Of a DNA stretch of 64,000 bases, positions 1-7,545 are shown in pieces. The translations under genes and the position numbers were made by a program. The notes beneath the pieces are model-generated. The model searched no databases. It was given only the letters and a program-made list of their open reading frames with translations, and had not been told where the DNA came from. This stretch comes from JAGOEY01 sp017997515 (GTDB taxonomy: Bacteria > Pseudomonadota > Gammaproteobacteria > Burkholderiales > Burkholderiaceae_C). The stretch covers positions 3,286,001 through 3,350,000 of the forward strand of contig CP111109.1 of assembly GCA_026314275.1 (NCBI GenBank), in the 5' to 3' direction. Numbering within the stretch: the stretch's first letter is position 1; each line of letters opens with the position of its first letter.

Positions 1-167
1 TGCCGGTGCGCTTCTTTGGACGTGAGCCGAATGGCCAGCGTCTGGCTTGCCCGCGCTGCAGCAGCCGCAACACCGAGCGCCTGTCCGCCTTCGGCTCGAC
101 CGCGTGTAAAGCCTTGTACCGCTGTATGGCGTGCAAAGAGCCGTTTGAGCACTTCAAGCCGATCTGA
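1..167 (+). CDS. paaD: PaaD C-terminus (phenylacetyl-CoA epoxidase accessory subunit), 5' truncated by window
   Basis: Only the last 55 codons are present, read in frame from base 3 to the TGA at 165-167. The peptide holds a cysteine-rich zinc-ribbon-like segment (CPRC, then CMAC about 25 residues on) and ends FEHFKPI, which matches the C-terminus of the PaaD (DUF59-type) subunit. In the family PaaD is needed for assembly or maturation of the PaaABC(E) epoxidase that converts phenylacetyl-CoA to its ring-1,2-epoxide. paaE follows 43 bp downstream, the usual paaABCDE order, so the rest of the operon presumably lies to the left of the window. Confidence 0.85.
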   Translation, partial: PVRFFGREPNGQRLACPRCSSRNTERLSAFGSTACKALYRCMACKEPFEHFKPI

Positions 168-210
168 CGCGCCGTCCCTTCTTCACACATCACAACCCGA
201 AGAGTCGCCC

Positions 211-1302
211 ATGAGTGCCCTGTTCCATCCCTTGCGTGTTCGGGCCATTGAGCCTGACACGGCCGAAGCGGTCATTGTGTCCTTCGATGTGCCCGAGGCC
301 CTGCGCGAAGTTTTTGGTTTTACCCAGGGCCAGTACCTGACGCTGCGGTCAGACATTGATGGCCAGGATCTGCGCCGTTCGTATTCGATCTGTGCGGGTG
401 TGGACGACGGTGAATTACGTGTGGGTGTGCGCAAGGTGCGTGGGGGTGTTTTTTCGAACTGGATCCATGCCAACCTGCGGGCGGGTGACACGCTGAGTGT
501 GATGGCGCCGCAGGGGCGGTTTTTTGTACCACTCGACCCCGCAGCCAAACGCCACCATGTAGGCATTGCGGGTGGCAGTGGCATCACACCCATCTTGTCC
601 ATCATGAAGACGGTGCTGGCGCGTGAGCCTTTGAGTCGCTTCACTTTGATCTATGGCAACCGACTGCTGCAGTCCACCATGTTCAAGGAGGAAATTGAAG
701 ACCTCAAGAACCGCCACATGACACGGCTGGTGCTGCAGCATGTGTTTTCGGATGAACACACGGATGCACCGCTGAACCATGGCGTGATGAACCGCGACAA
801 GATCGGTGAGTTTCTGAAAACCGTGGTGCCAGCAAACCAGATCGACCACGTATTTGTCTGTGGCCCTTTCCAGATGAACGACGAAGCCGAAGCAGCGTTA
901 CTGGCCGCAGGTGTTCCGGAAGAGCGTATCCATATTGAACGCTTTGGTGTGGCCCTGCCTGCAGGTGCCGGCCAGTCGGTGGATGCTGTTGTGCATGAGG
1001 CCCGGCCAGGTGATGCGGCCCAAGCCACCATCACCATCATCCGCGACGGCCTGCAGCGTGACATCCGCTTTGAAAAGGGCCAGCCCAGCATTTTGGATGC
1101 GGCGGCTGCTGCCGGTCTGGAAGTACCTTACTCCTGCACCTCGGGTGTGTGTGGAACCTGCCGCGCCAAGCTTATCGAAGGGGATGTGCGGATGGACCGC
1201 AACTTTGCGCTCGACAAGAAGGAAGTGGCAGCGGGCTTCATCCTGACCTGCCAGGCGCATCCGTTGACTGACCGTGTGGTCTTGTCCTTTGATGAACGCT
1301 GA
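211..1302 (+). CDS. paaE: 1,2-phenylacetyl-CoA epoxidase, reductase subunit PaaE
   Basis: A 363-residue protein with the three-part layout of the family. An N-terminal FAD-binding domain carries RRSYSI at residues 55-60. An NAD(P)H-binding domain follows, with GGSGITP near residue 128. The C-terminal plant-type ferredoxin domain has its 2Fe-2S cysteines at about 309, 314, 317 (CTSGVCGTC) and 347. It passes electrons from NADPH to the PaaABC oxygenase in aerobic phenylacetate breakdown. The ATG at 211 is preferred; the frame stays open further upstream, but that would overlap paaD and gives a non-homologous leader. It is convergent with the IclR gene, only 19 bp away. Confidence 0.95.
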   Translation: MSALFHPLRVRAIEPDTAEAVIVSFDVPEALREVFGFTQGQYLTLRSDIDGQDLRRSYSICAGVDDGELRVGVRKVRGGVFSNWIHANLRAGDTLSVMAPQGRFFVPLDPAAKRHHVGIAGGSGITPILSIMKTVLAREPLSRFTLIYGNRLLQSTMFKEEIEDLKNRHMTRLVLQHVFSDEHTDAPLNHGVMNRDKIGEFLKTVVPANQIDHVFVCGPFQMNDEAEAALLAAGVPEERIHIERFGVALPAGAGQSVDAVVHEARPGDAAQATITIIRDGLQRDIRFEKGQPSILDAAAAAGLEVPYSCTSGVCGTCRAKLIEGDVRMDRNFALDKKEVAAGFILTCQAHPLTDRVVLSFDER

Positions 1303-1321
1303 GCGTACTTTGGGGCGGGTG

Positions 1322-2164
1322 TCACGCAGCCGAAGTGCCTGTGTTGCTCGCCGCACCCAGGCGGCGCGAGATGTCATTGGCACGCTGCCGCAGTGCCTTT
1401 GCAATGGAGCCGTCAACAGCCACGTCAAAGACCGCGCCGGGTCCGATGGCTGTCAGTCCGAGGACGATGTGGCCGGTTTCCTGGAACACCGGTGCGCTCA
1501 CTGCACTGATGCCGGGCACGGAGCCATCGCGCATGCAACTGATGCCTTGTTTGCGAACCAGTGCAAGTTCCTTGCGGAAGGTGTCGCTGATTTTGATGCT
1601 GGCTGCCGGGGGCTTCGCGCCAATACGTGTTTCGTACGCAAACTCGTCCTGCAAAGCACCTGTGACTTCCGCTTCCGGCAGGAAGGCCGCGAACAGGCGG
1701 CCCGTGGCTGTACCACGCAGACTCATCACCGTGCCATGGCGCATGTTTACGTGAATGGCGGTCGGTGCGTGCTCGATACGCACGATGGTCGGGCCGCGGT
1801 TGCCCCAGACCGCCAGCGCGACGGTATGGCCGGTTTCCTGCGCAAGTTCGGCCATAAATGGGGTGGCCAGGCGCACCGGGTCAAACTGTTGCAGGCTGAT
1901 CAAGCCCAACTGCATGGCCAACGGCCCCAGACCGTAGTTGCCGGACGTGGCGTCCTGCTCTATCAATCCCAGCTTGCAAAAACTCACAAGGTAGGGATGC
2001 GCGTTGGATGCTGCCATGTCTGCTGCGCGCGCCAGATCCTTGAGCGCCATGGTGCGTCCACTCCCGGCCAGTGCGACCAGCAGCCGTCCGCCGACCTCCA
2101 CGCTTTGGATGGAGCGCTGCGGGCGTGTGGATTTTTCGGGGTCAGGCGTGGAAAAGTTTGTCAT
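1322..2164 (-). CDS. IclR-family transcriptional regulator
   Basis: A 280-residue protein. The N-terminal winged helix-turn-helix (about residues 20-80, RSIQSVEVGGRLL then MALKDLARAADM) is followed by an IclR effector-binding domain (about 95-265), with the typical segment GxxxPTIVRIEH and a late CMRDGSVPGISAVSAPVF. The ATG at 2164 is chosen over an in-frame TTG at 2185. It is divergent from the FAD monooxygenase cluster at 2272, so it most likely controls that cluster in response to an aromatic acid or its CoA ester; the effector cannot be read from sequence. It is convergent with paaE, which makes paa control possible but less direct. Confidence 0.85.
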   Translation of the reverse strand: MTNFSTPDPEKSTRPQRSIQSVEVGGRLLVALAGSGRTMALKDLARAADMAASNAHPYLVSFCKLGLIEQDATSGNYGLGPLAMQLGLISLQQFDPVRLATPFMAELAQETGHTVALAVWGNRGPTIVRIEHAPTAIHVNMRHGTVMSLRGTATGRLFAAFLPEAEVTGALQDEFAYETRIGAKPPAASIKISDTFRKELALVRKQGISCMRDGSVPGISAVSAPVFQETGHIVLGLTAIGPGAVFDVAVDGSIAKALRQRANDISRRLGAASNTGTSAA

Positions 2165-2191
2165 TTCAGGGTTTGCACTTATCAAATGCGT

Positions 2192-2220
2192 TTGTCATTG
2201 ACTAATGTCAAGACTATCAT
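2192..2220 (+). promoter_or_regulatory. Candidate IclR operator overlapping a sigma70-like promoter
   Basis: In the gap between the divergent IclR and monooxygenase genes there is an imperfect inverted repeat, TTGTCATT-GACT-AATGTCAA (2192-2211, one mismatch between arms). On the + strand TTGTCA (2192-2197), a 17-base spacer and TATCAT (2215-2220) form a plausible -35/-10 pair that overlaps the repeat. The arrangement fits a regulator that binds over its target promoter. The assignment is inference from position and symmetry. Confidence 0.4.
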
Positions 2221-2271
2221 TAATCGCACCTGATTTGAAGCATTTCACCCAAGCTCGGTAACTCCCCACCC

Positions 2272-3969
2272 ATGCAAGCCTTCACCCTGCCACCGGAAGC
2301 CACTGGCGCTGACATCCAGGCGATGCACTTCGCCTGGAGTCGCTCGCCAGACCAGGACGCGGCAGTGCCGGCGCGGCATCCGGTCGTGGTGGTGGGCGCT
2401 GGCCCAGTAGGTCTAAGCCTTGCCATTGACCTCGCGCAGCGCGGTGTTCAGGTGCTGGTGCTGGACAACGACGACCGTCTCTCCAATGGTTCGCGCGCCA
2501 TCTGTTTTGCCAAACGTACGCTGGAAATTTTTGACCGCCTGGGTGTTGCAGACGCGTGTGCCGCAAAGGGGGTTTCGTGGAATGTGGGGCGGGTCTTCTT
2601 CGGCGAAGAGCAGGTGTACCAGTTCGACCTGTTGCCCGAGCCTGGCCATGAACGCCCAGCCTTTGTGAACCTGCAGCAGTATTACGTCGAGGCCTATCTG
2701 CTTGAACGCGCCAGCCAGCTGCCGAACATCGAGATCCGTTGGAAGAATACGGTCACTGGTGTGCAAAGTCATAGCGACTCCGCGCAACTGCAGGTTGATA
2801 CACCAGAAGGTGCCTACAAGCTGGACGCAGCGTACGTTGCCGCCTGTGACGGCAGCCGCTCCGCAGTGCGCCAGCAGATGGGGCTTGAAAGCAAGGGGCG
2901 TGTGTTCAAGGACCGGTTTCTTATCGCCGACGTGAAGATGGCCATTGATTTTCCGGCTGAGCGCTGGTTCTGGTTTGACCCGCCGTTCCACCCCAACCAG
3001 AGTGTGCTGCTGCACCGCCAGCCCGACAACGTTTGGCGCATTGATTTCCAGTTGGGCTGGGACGCCGATCCCGAAGAAGAGAAGAAGCCCGAACGTATCA
3101 CCCCTCGGGTGAATGCCATGCTGCGGCAAGCGCTGGGCCGTGAAGTGCCATTTGCGTTGGAGTGGGCCAGTGTCTACACCTTCTCCTGCCAACGCATGGA
3201 CAGCTTCCGGCATGGCCGCGTGTTTTTTGCCGGTGACAGCGCACATGGTGTGTCGCCCTTTGGTGCGCGTGGGGCCAATTCGGGCGTGCAGGATGCCGAC
3301 AACCTGGCCTGGAAACTGGCCGCTGTGCTGGGCGGCCAGGCGCATGCAGATCTGCTCGACACGTATGGTTCTGAGCGTGAATACGCGGCCGACGAGAACA
3401 TCCTCAATTCAAGCCGCTCGACCGACTTCATCACACCCAAGAGCGACATCAGCCGCTTGTTTCGCAATGCAGTACTTGAGCTGGCGCGGGAGCACAGCTT
3501 TGCACAGCAGATCGTCAACAGTGGGCGGTTATCAGTCCCTGCGCGGCTGCATGCGTCTGTGTTGAACACATCCGATGGTGAAAGTTTCTCTGGCGCCATG
3601 TTGCTTGGTGCTGTTGCCGTTGATGCGCCGGTGACCCTGGATGGGCGGGCAACCTGGCTGCTGCAGCAGTTGGGCCCTGACTTCACGCTGCTGGTGTATG
3701 GAGCCCCAGCGCAGTTTTCAGTCAGTGGTCTTGATTCCGATTTGCTGAAAATTTTGCGCATCGTTTACGTGCTGCCTTCAGATGCGTCAGCGCCCGAGGA
3801 TGGCACTGTGTATGACGCACGGGGGTTTTTTGGGCAGCGTTATGGCGCGAAGATCGGTTCCGCCTGGCTGCTGCGTCCCGACCGCCATTTGTGTGCCCGC
3901 TGGCGCAACCCAGGTGTTGCCGGCGTTCGTGCTGCACTCCACCGCTGCCTGGCCCTGCAAGCCGCATAA
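2272..3969 (+). CDS. FAD-dependent aromatic monooxygenase (MhpA/PheA-TfdB-like flavoprotein hydroxylase)
   Basis: A 565-residue flavoprotein of the PHBH-type class A monooxygenases. The dinucleotide motif GAGPVG is at residues 42-47, the conserved Asp-Gly region is CDGSRSAVR, and the GD motif is FAGDSAHGVSPFGARG around 321, followed by NLAWKLA. The C-terminal ~170 residues form the thioredoxin-like tail of the larger members (3-(3-hydroxyphenyl)propionate and phenol hydroxylases). It likely hydroxylates a phenolic ring with NAD(P)H and O2. It is the first gene of a tight cluster: the next ATG is 3 bp after its stop. The substrate is unknown. Confidence 0.85.
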   Translation: MQAFTLPPEATGADIQAMHFAWSRSPDQDAAVPARHPVVVVGAGPVGLSLAIDLAQRGVQVLVLDNDDRLSNGSRAICFAKRTLEIFDRLGVADACAAKGVSWNVGRVFFGEEQVYQFDLLPEPGHERPAFVNLQQYYVEAYLLERASQLPNIEIRWKNTVTGVQSHSDSAQLQVDTPEGAYKLDAAYVAACDGSRSAVRQQMGLESKGRVFKDRFLIADVKMAIDFPAERWFWFDPPFHPNQSVLLHRQPDNVWRIDFQLGWDADPEEEKKPERITPRVNAMLRQALGREVPFALEWASVYTFSCQRMDSFRHGRVFFAGDSAHGVSPFGARGANSGVQDADNLAWKLAAVLGGQAHADLLDTYGSEREYAADENILNSSRSTDFITPKSDISRLFRNAVLELAREHSFAQQIVNSGRLSVPARLHASVLNTSDGESFSGAMLLGAVAVDAPVTLDGRATWLLQQLGPDFTLLVYGAPAQFSVSGLDSDLLKILRIVYVLPSDASAPEDGTVYDARGFFGQRYGAKIGSAWLLRPDRHLCARWRNPGVAGVRAALHRCLALQAA

Positions 3970-3971
3970 CC

Positions 3972-4181
3972 ATGACTTTGATCACCCAGACCCACCTCGA
4001 AGCGGCAGACGATTTTTACGAGGCCCTGATTGAGGCCCACCGTGGTCTGGCGCTGGACGAGAGCCATGCCATGAATGCACGGCTCGTGCTGTTGCTGGCC
4101 AATCACATTGGTACAGGCACGGTGCTGCGCGAAGCGCTGCAGGCCGCGCGAGCCGGTGCTGGTACAGGTGCACAGCATTGA
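3972..4181 (+). CDS. DUF2783 family small protein
   Basis: A 69-residue protein, MTLITQTHLEAADDFYEALI at the start and rich in Ala and Leu, predicted mostly alpha-helical, with no signal peptide. It resembles the short DUF2783 proteins that I recall lying between class A flavin monooxygenases and metallo-beta-lactamase-fold proteins in Burkholderiales. It begins 2 bp after the monooxygenase stop, so it is probably translationally coupled. Its function is unknown; a small partner of the hydroxylase is possible but unproven. Confidence 0.7.
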   Translation: MTLITQTHLEAADDFYEALIEAHRGLALDESHAMNARLVLLLANHIGTGTVLREALQAARAGAGTGAQH

Positions 4182-4219
4182 ACTGCCGACTCCCAAATCT
4201 TAGTGTGAAAGAACCCCCC

Positions 4220-5203
4220 ATGCCTACGACAGCACCACCGACCAAGACCTTTGCCAGCCAAGCCGATCTGGAGGAAAAAAAAGTTTCCTTTACCCGGCTT
4301 TCCGAAAATGCCTATGCCTACACCGCCGAGGGTGATCCCAATACGGGCATTTTTATTGGCGACGAGGCTGTGATGGTGGTGGACACCCAGGCCACTCCGG
4401 CCATGGCGCAAGACGTGATCCGTCGTATCCGCGAAGTGACACCGCTGCCCATCAAGTACGTATTGCTAAGCCATTACCACGCGGTGCGTGTGCTGGGTGC
4501 ATCGGCATATTTCAAAGAGGGCGCTGAGCAGATCATTGCCAGCCGCGACACCTACGATCTGATCGTTGAACGGGGTGAGCAGGACAAAGCCAGTGAGATT
4601 GGCCGCTTCCCGCGCTTGTTCCGCAATGTTGAATCGGTGCCTCCCGGCCTGACCTGGCCCACCATGACCTTCGACGGCACCATGAGTGTCTGGCTGGGAA
4701 AAAAGCTCGAAGTCAAGATCGCGCAGGTGGGCCGTGGCCATACCAAAGGCGACACCATCGCCTACCTGGAAGACCAGAAGATCTGCTTTGCCGGGGACCT
4801 CGTCGAATACCAGAGCACTGCGTATGCGGGCGACTGCTACTTCCGCGATTGGCCCACCACGCTGGACCGCCTGGCTGGCTTCGGTTTCGAAAAACTGGTG
4901 CCCGGCCGTGGTGCAGCGCTGGAGAACGCGGCCGACGTGCGCAAGGCCATTGCATCCACCCGTGCTTTTATTTCCGACGTCTACACCCTGGTCAATAGTG
5001 GCGTCGCGCTTGGTAAGAACCTCAATACCATTTACAAGGAAGTGGTGGCAGCATTACGACCGGTGTATGGGCACTGGGTAATCTTTGACCACTGCATGCC
5101 GTTCGACGTGACCCGCGCCTATGACGAAGCCACCGGCCATGTGCACCCGCGCATCTGGACGGCAGAGCGTGATATCGAGATGTGGCAAACACTGGAGGGT
5201 TAA
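4220..5203 (+). CDS. Metallo-beta-lactamase-fold protein with incomplete zinc motif
   Basis: A 327-residue MBL-fold protein starting MPTTAPP. The usual HxHxDH motif appears as SHYHAVR: the two His of the Zn1 site are present, but the Asp and His of the second-metal site are replaced by Val and Arg. A later metal-site His (GRGHTKGD) and the bridging Asp (FAGDLVEY) are kept. This suggests a mono-zinc or altered enzyme. It lies in one transcription unit with the hydroxylase and DUF2783 gene, so it may hydrolyse a ring-cleavage product or thioester. The ATG at 4220 is chosen over the in-frame 4178 start, which would overlap the previous gene and adds a non-conserved leader. Confidence 0.8.
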   Translation: MPTTAPPTKTFASQADLEEKKVSFTRLSENAYAYTAEGDPNTGIFIGDEAVMVVDTQATPAMAQDVIRRIREVTPLPIKYVLLSHYHAVRVLGASAYFKEGAEQIIASRDTYDLIVERGEQDKASEIGRFPRLFRNVESVPPGLTWPTMTFDGTMSVWLGKKLEVKIAQVGRGHTKGDTIAYLEDQKICFAGDLVEYQSTAYAGDCYFRDWPTTLDRLAGFGFEKLVPGRGAALENAADVRKAIASTRAFISDVYTLVNSGVALGKNLNTIYKEVVAALRPVYGHWVIFDHCMPFDVTRAYDEATGHVHPRIWTAERDIEMWQTLEG

Positions 5204-5268
5204 ACCGCCATTTTTTGCCCATCGCAAATTGACCCCATCTGCATTCAACAATCGACAAGGAGACAAAC

Positions 5269-6414
5269 ATGAAACATTTCAAAAAATTGATGGTCGCGGG
5301 CCTGCTGGCCGGAGCATTCTCTGCACATGCCGACATCAATGTGGGTGTGACTGTATCGGCCACCGGCCCTGCCGCATCACTCGGTATTCCCGAGAAAAAC
5401 ACCATTGCGCTGATGCCCAAGACCATCGGCGGCCAAAAGGTTAACTACATCGTGCTTGACGATGCGTCGGACACCACCGCAGCAGTAGCCAATACACGCA
5501 AGCTGATCACCGAGAGCAAGGTAGACATCATTCTTGGATCGACGGTGACACCAAATTCGCTGGCGATGATCGATGTGGTGTCTGAGGCGCAGACACCCAT
5601 GATCTCCATGGCCGCCTCAGCGCGTATCGTGGAGCCCATGGACGCCAAGCGCAAGTGGGTCTTCAAGACGCCGCAAAACGACATCATGATGTCGCTGGCC
5701 ATCGCCGAAAACATGGCCAAGATGGGCGTCAAGACGGTGGGTTTTATCGGGTTCTCCGACGCCTACGGTGAAGGCTGGTTCCAGGAGTTCTCCAAAGCCG
5801 CAGCACTCAAAGGACTGACCGTTGTTGCGAATGAACGTTATGGCCGTACCGACACCTCGGTAACGGGGCAGACACTCAAACTCATGTCTGCAAAACCCGA
5901 TGCGGTGCTGGTGGCAGGTTCTGGAACCCCCGCTGCACTGCCCCAGAAAGCGCTGAAAGAACGTGGCTACGCGGGCAAGATGTACCAGACCCACGGTGTG
6001 GCGAATGCGGACTTTCTGCGTGTGGGCGGTAAGGATGTCGAGGGCACCCTGCTGCCTGCCGGCCCGGTGCTGGTGGCAGACCAGTTGCCTGCGAGTAATC
6101 CGGTGCGCAAGACCGCTCAGGCCTACGTTGCTGCCTATGAAGCGGCCCATGGAAAAGGCACAGTGTCCACTTTTGGTGCACACGCTTGGGATGCGGGTCT
6201 GCTGATGTCGGCGGCTGTGCCGGTGGCACTGAAAAAAGCCCAACCAGGCACACCTGAGTTCCGCGCTGCGCTGCGGGATGCACTCGAAGGTGTACAAGAA
6301 TTGCCCGGTGCACACGGCATTTTCTCCATGTCTCCCAACGACCATCTGGGTCTGGATCAGCGTGCGCGCGTGATGGTCAAGATCGAGAACGGTGGCTGGA
6401 AATACCAACCTTGA
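5269..6414 (+). CDS. Periplasmic substrate-binding protein, branched-chain-type ABC importer (aromatic cluster)
   Basis: A 381-residue periplasmic binding protein of the Leu/Ile/Val (type I) fold. It has a clear signal peptide (MKHFKKLMVAGLLAGAFSAHA, cut after AHA near residue 21) and then the fold start DINVGVTVSATGPAASLG. A strong ribosome site (AAGGAGA) lies just upstream. Two permeases and two ATPases follow in the same direction, giving a complete importer. Members of this subfamily often carry aromatic acids rather than amino acids, and the setting among hydroxylase and PaaZ genes supports that, but the ligand is not shown by sequence. Confidence 0.88.
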   Translation: MKHFKKLMVAGLLAGAFSAHADINVGVTVSATGPAASLGIPEKNTIALMPKTIGGQKVNYIVLDDASDTTAAVANTRKLITESKVDIILGSTVTPNSLAMIDVVSEAQTPMISMAASARIVEPMDAKRKWVFKTPQNDIMMSLAIAENMAKMGVKTVGFIGFSDAYGEGWFQEFSKAAALKGLTVVANERYGRTDTSVTGQTLKLMSAKPDAVLVAGSGTPAALPQKALKERGYAGKMYQTHGVANADFLRVGGKDVEGTLLPAGPVLVADQLPASNPVRKTAQAYVAAYEAAHGKGTVSTFGAHAWDAGLLMSAAVPVALKKAQPGTPEFRAALRDALEGVQELPGAHGIFSMSPNDHLGLDQRARVMVKIENGGWKYQP

Positions 6415-6516
6415 GAGAGCACGGCATCCGTGCCCATGTGGCATGGGTAAAGGAGGCTTGCGGCGCCACGTGCGCCGCACCTTTTTGACAAACGCTTCTC
6501 CAACAGAAGGAACTCC

Positions 6517-7545
6517 ATGGACGCACAAATCGCCCTGTTGCTGGCGCAGGACGGGTTGGTAAATGGTGCGGTGTATGGGCTTATGGCCCTTGCGCTGGTG
6601 CTGGTGTTTTCGGTGACGCGGGTGATCTTCATTCCGCAGGGTGAGTTTGTGGCGTTTGGTGCACTGTCGATGGCAGTGCTGCATGCGGGCCGCGTGCCAG
6701 CCACACTGTGGCTGTTGTTGGCGTTGGCTGTGATTGTTCTGGTGGTCGAAGCCTGGCGCTGGAAGCGTGGTGCCGCAGTGGACTGGACGTCGGCCATTGT
6801 CTGGTGCGTGGCCTTGCCCGTGCTGGCTGCCGTGCTGGTGCTGGGCGTGAAACCCGAGTCACTTGCCGCCCAGGCTGCCACCACGCTGGTGCTCATCACC
6901 CCGCTGGGCCCGCTCATGTACCGCCTTGCCTTTCGCCCGTTGGCCGATGCCACGGTGCTCACGCTGCTGATTGTTTCTGTGGCGCTGCACGGCGTGTTGG
7001 TCGGTATGGGGCTGCTGTTTTTTGGTGCTGAAGGCTCGCGTACACCGGCGTTTTCGGATGCGCGTTTTGACTTGGGGGGCCTGCAGGTCAGTGGGCAGTC
7101 GCTGGTGGTGCTGGGCGTGACCCTGTTTCTGGTGGTGTCACTGTTTTTCTTCTTCGGCTACACCATGATGGGTAAGGCATTACGGGCCACAGCGATGAAC
7201 CGGGTGGGCGCACGGCTCATGGGAATTCCCACCGAGCTGTCGGGTGATCTGAGCTTCGCGCTGGCAGCGCTGATTGGCGCGGTGTCGGGCCTGTTGATTG
7301 CACCGTTGACAACGGTGTACTACGACACCGGTTTCCTGATTGGTCTGAAAGGTTTTGTGGCCGCCATTGTGGGCGGTCTGGCCAGTTACCCACTGGCGTT
7401 GGCCGGTGCGTTGCTGGTGGGCCAACTGGAAGCGTTTTCATCTTTCTGGGCCAGCGCCTTCAAGGAGGTGCTGGTGTTCACCTTGATCATTCCGGTACTG
7501 TGGTGGCGTTCGCTCTCCAGCCGCCATGTGGAGGACGAGGAATGA
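6517..7545 (+). CDS. LivH-type permease of branched-chain-type ABC importer
   Basis: A 342-residue inner-membrane permease with about eight hydrophobic segments. The N-terminal stretch DGLVNGAVYGLMALALVLVF and the EAA-like region before the last membrane segments (LRATAMNRVGARLMGI, then LIGAVSGLLIAPL) are typical of LivH. It is somewhat longer than the ~300-residue norm because of an extra hydrophobic stretch around residues 60-110. Its TGA overlaps the ATG of the next gene (ATGA), indicating translational coupling with the LivM-LivG fusion. Confidence 0.87.
   Translation: MDAQIALLLAQDGLVNGAVYGLMALALVLVFSVTRVIFIPQGEFVAFGALSMAVLHAGRVPATLWLLLALAVIVLVVEAWRWKRGAAVDWTSAIVWCVALPVLAAVLVLGVKPESLAAQAATTLVLITPLGPLMYRLAFRPLADATVLTLLIVSVALHGVLVGMGLLFFGAEGSRTPAFSDARFDLGGLQVSGQSLVVLGVTLFLVVSLFFFFGYTMMGKALRATAMNRVGARLMGIPTELSGDLSFALAALIGAVSGLLIAPLTTVYYDTGFLIGLKGFVAAIVGGLASYPLALAGALLVGQLEAFSSFWASAFKEVLVFTLIIPVLWWRSLSSRHVEDEE

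Noticed and set aside
16..210. In-frame extension of paaE upstream to base 16
   Set aside because: It overlaps the paaD end in another frame, gives an Ala/Ser/Arg-rich non-homologous leader, and the PaaE fold starts at MSALFHPLRV.
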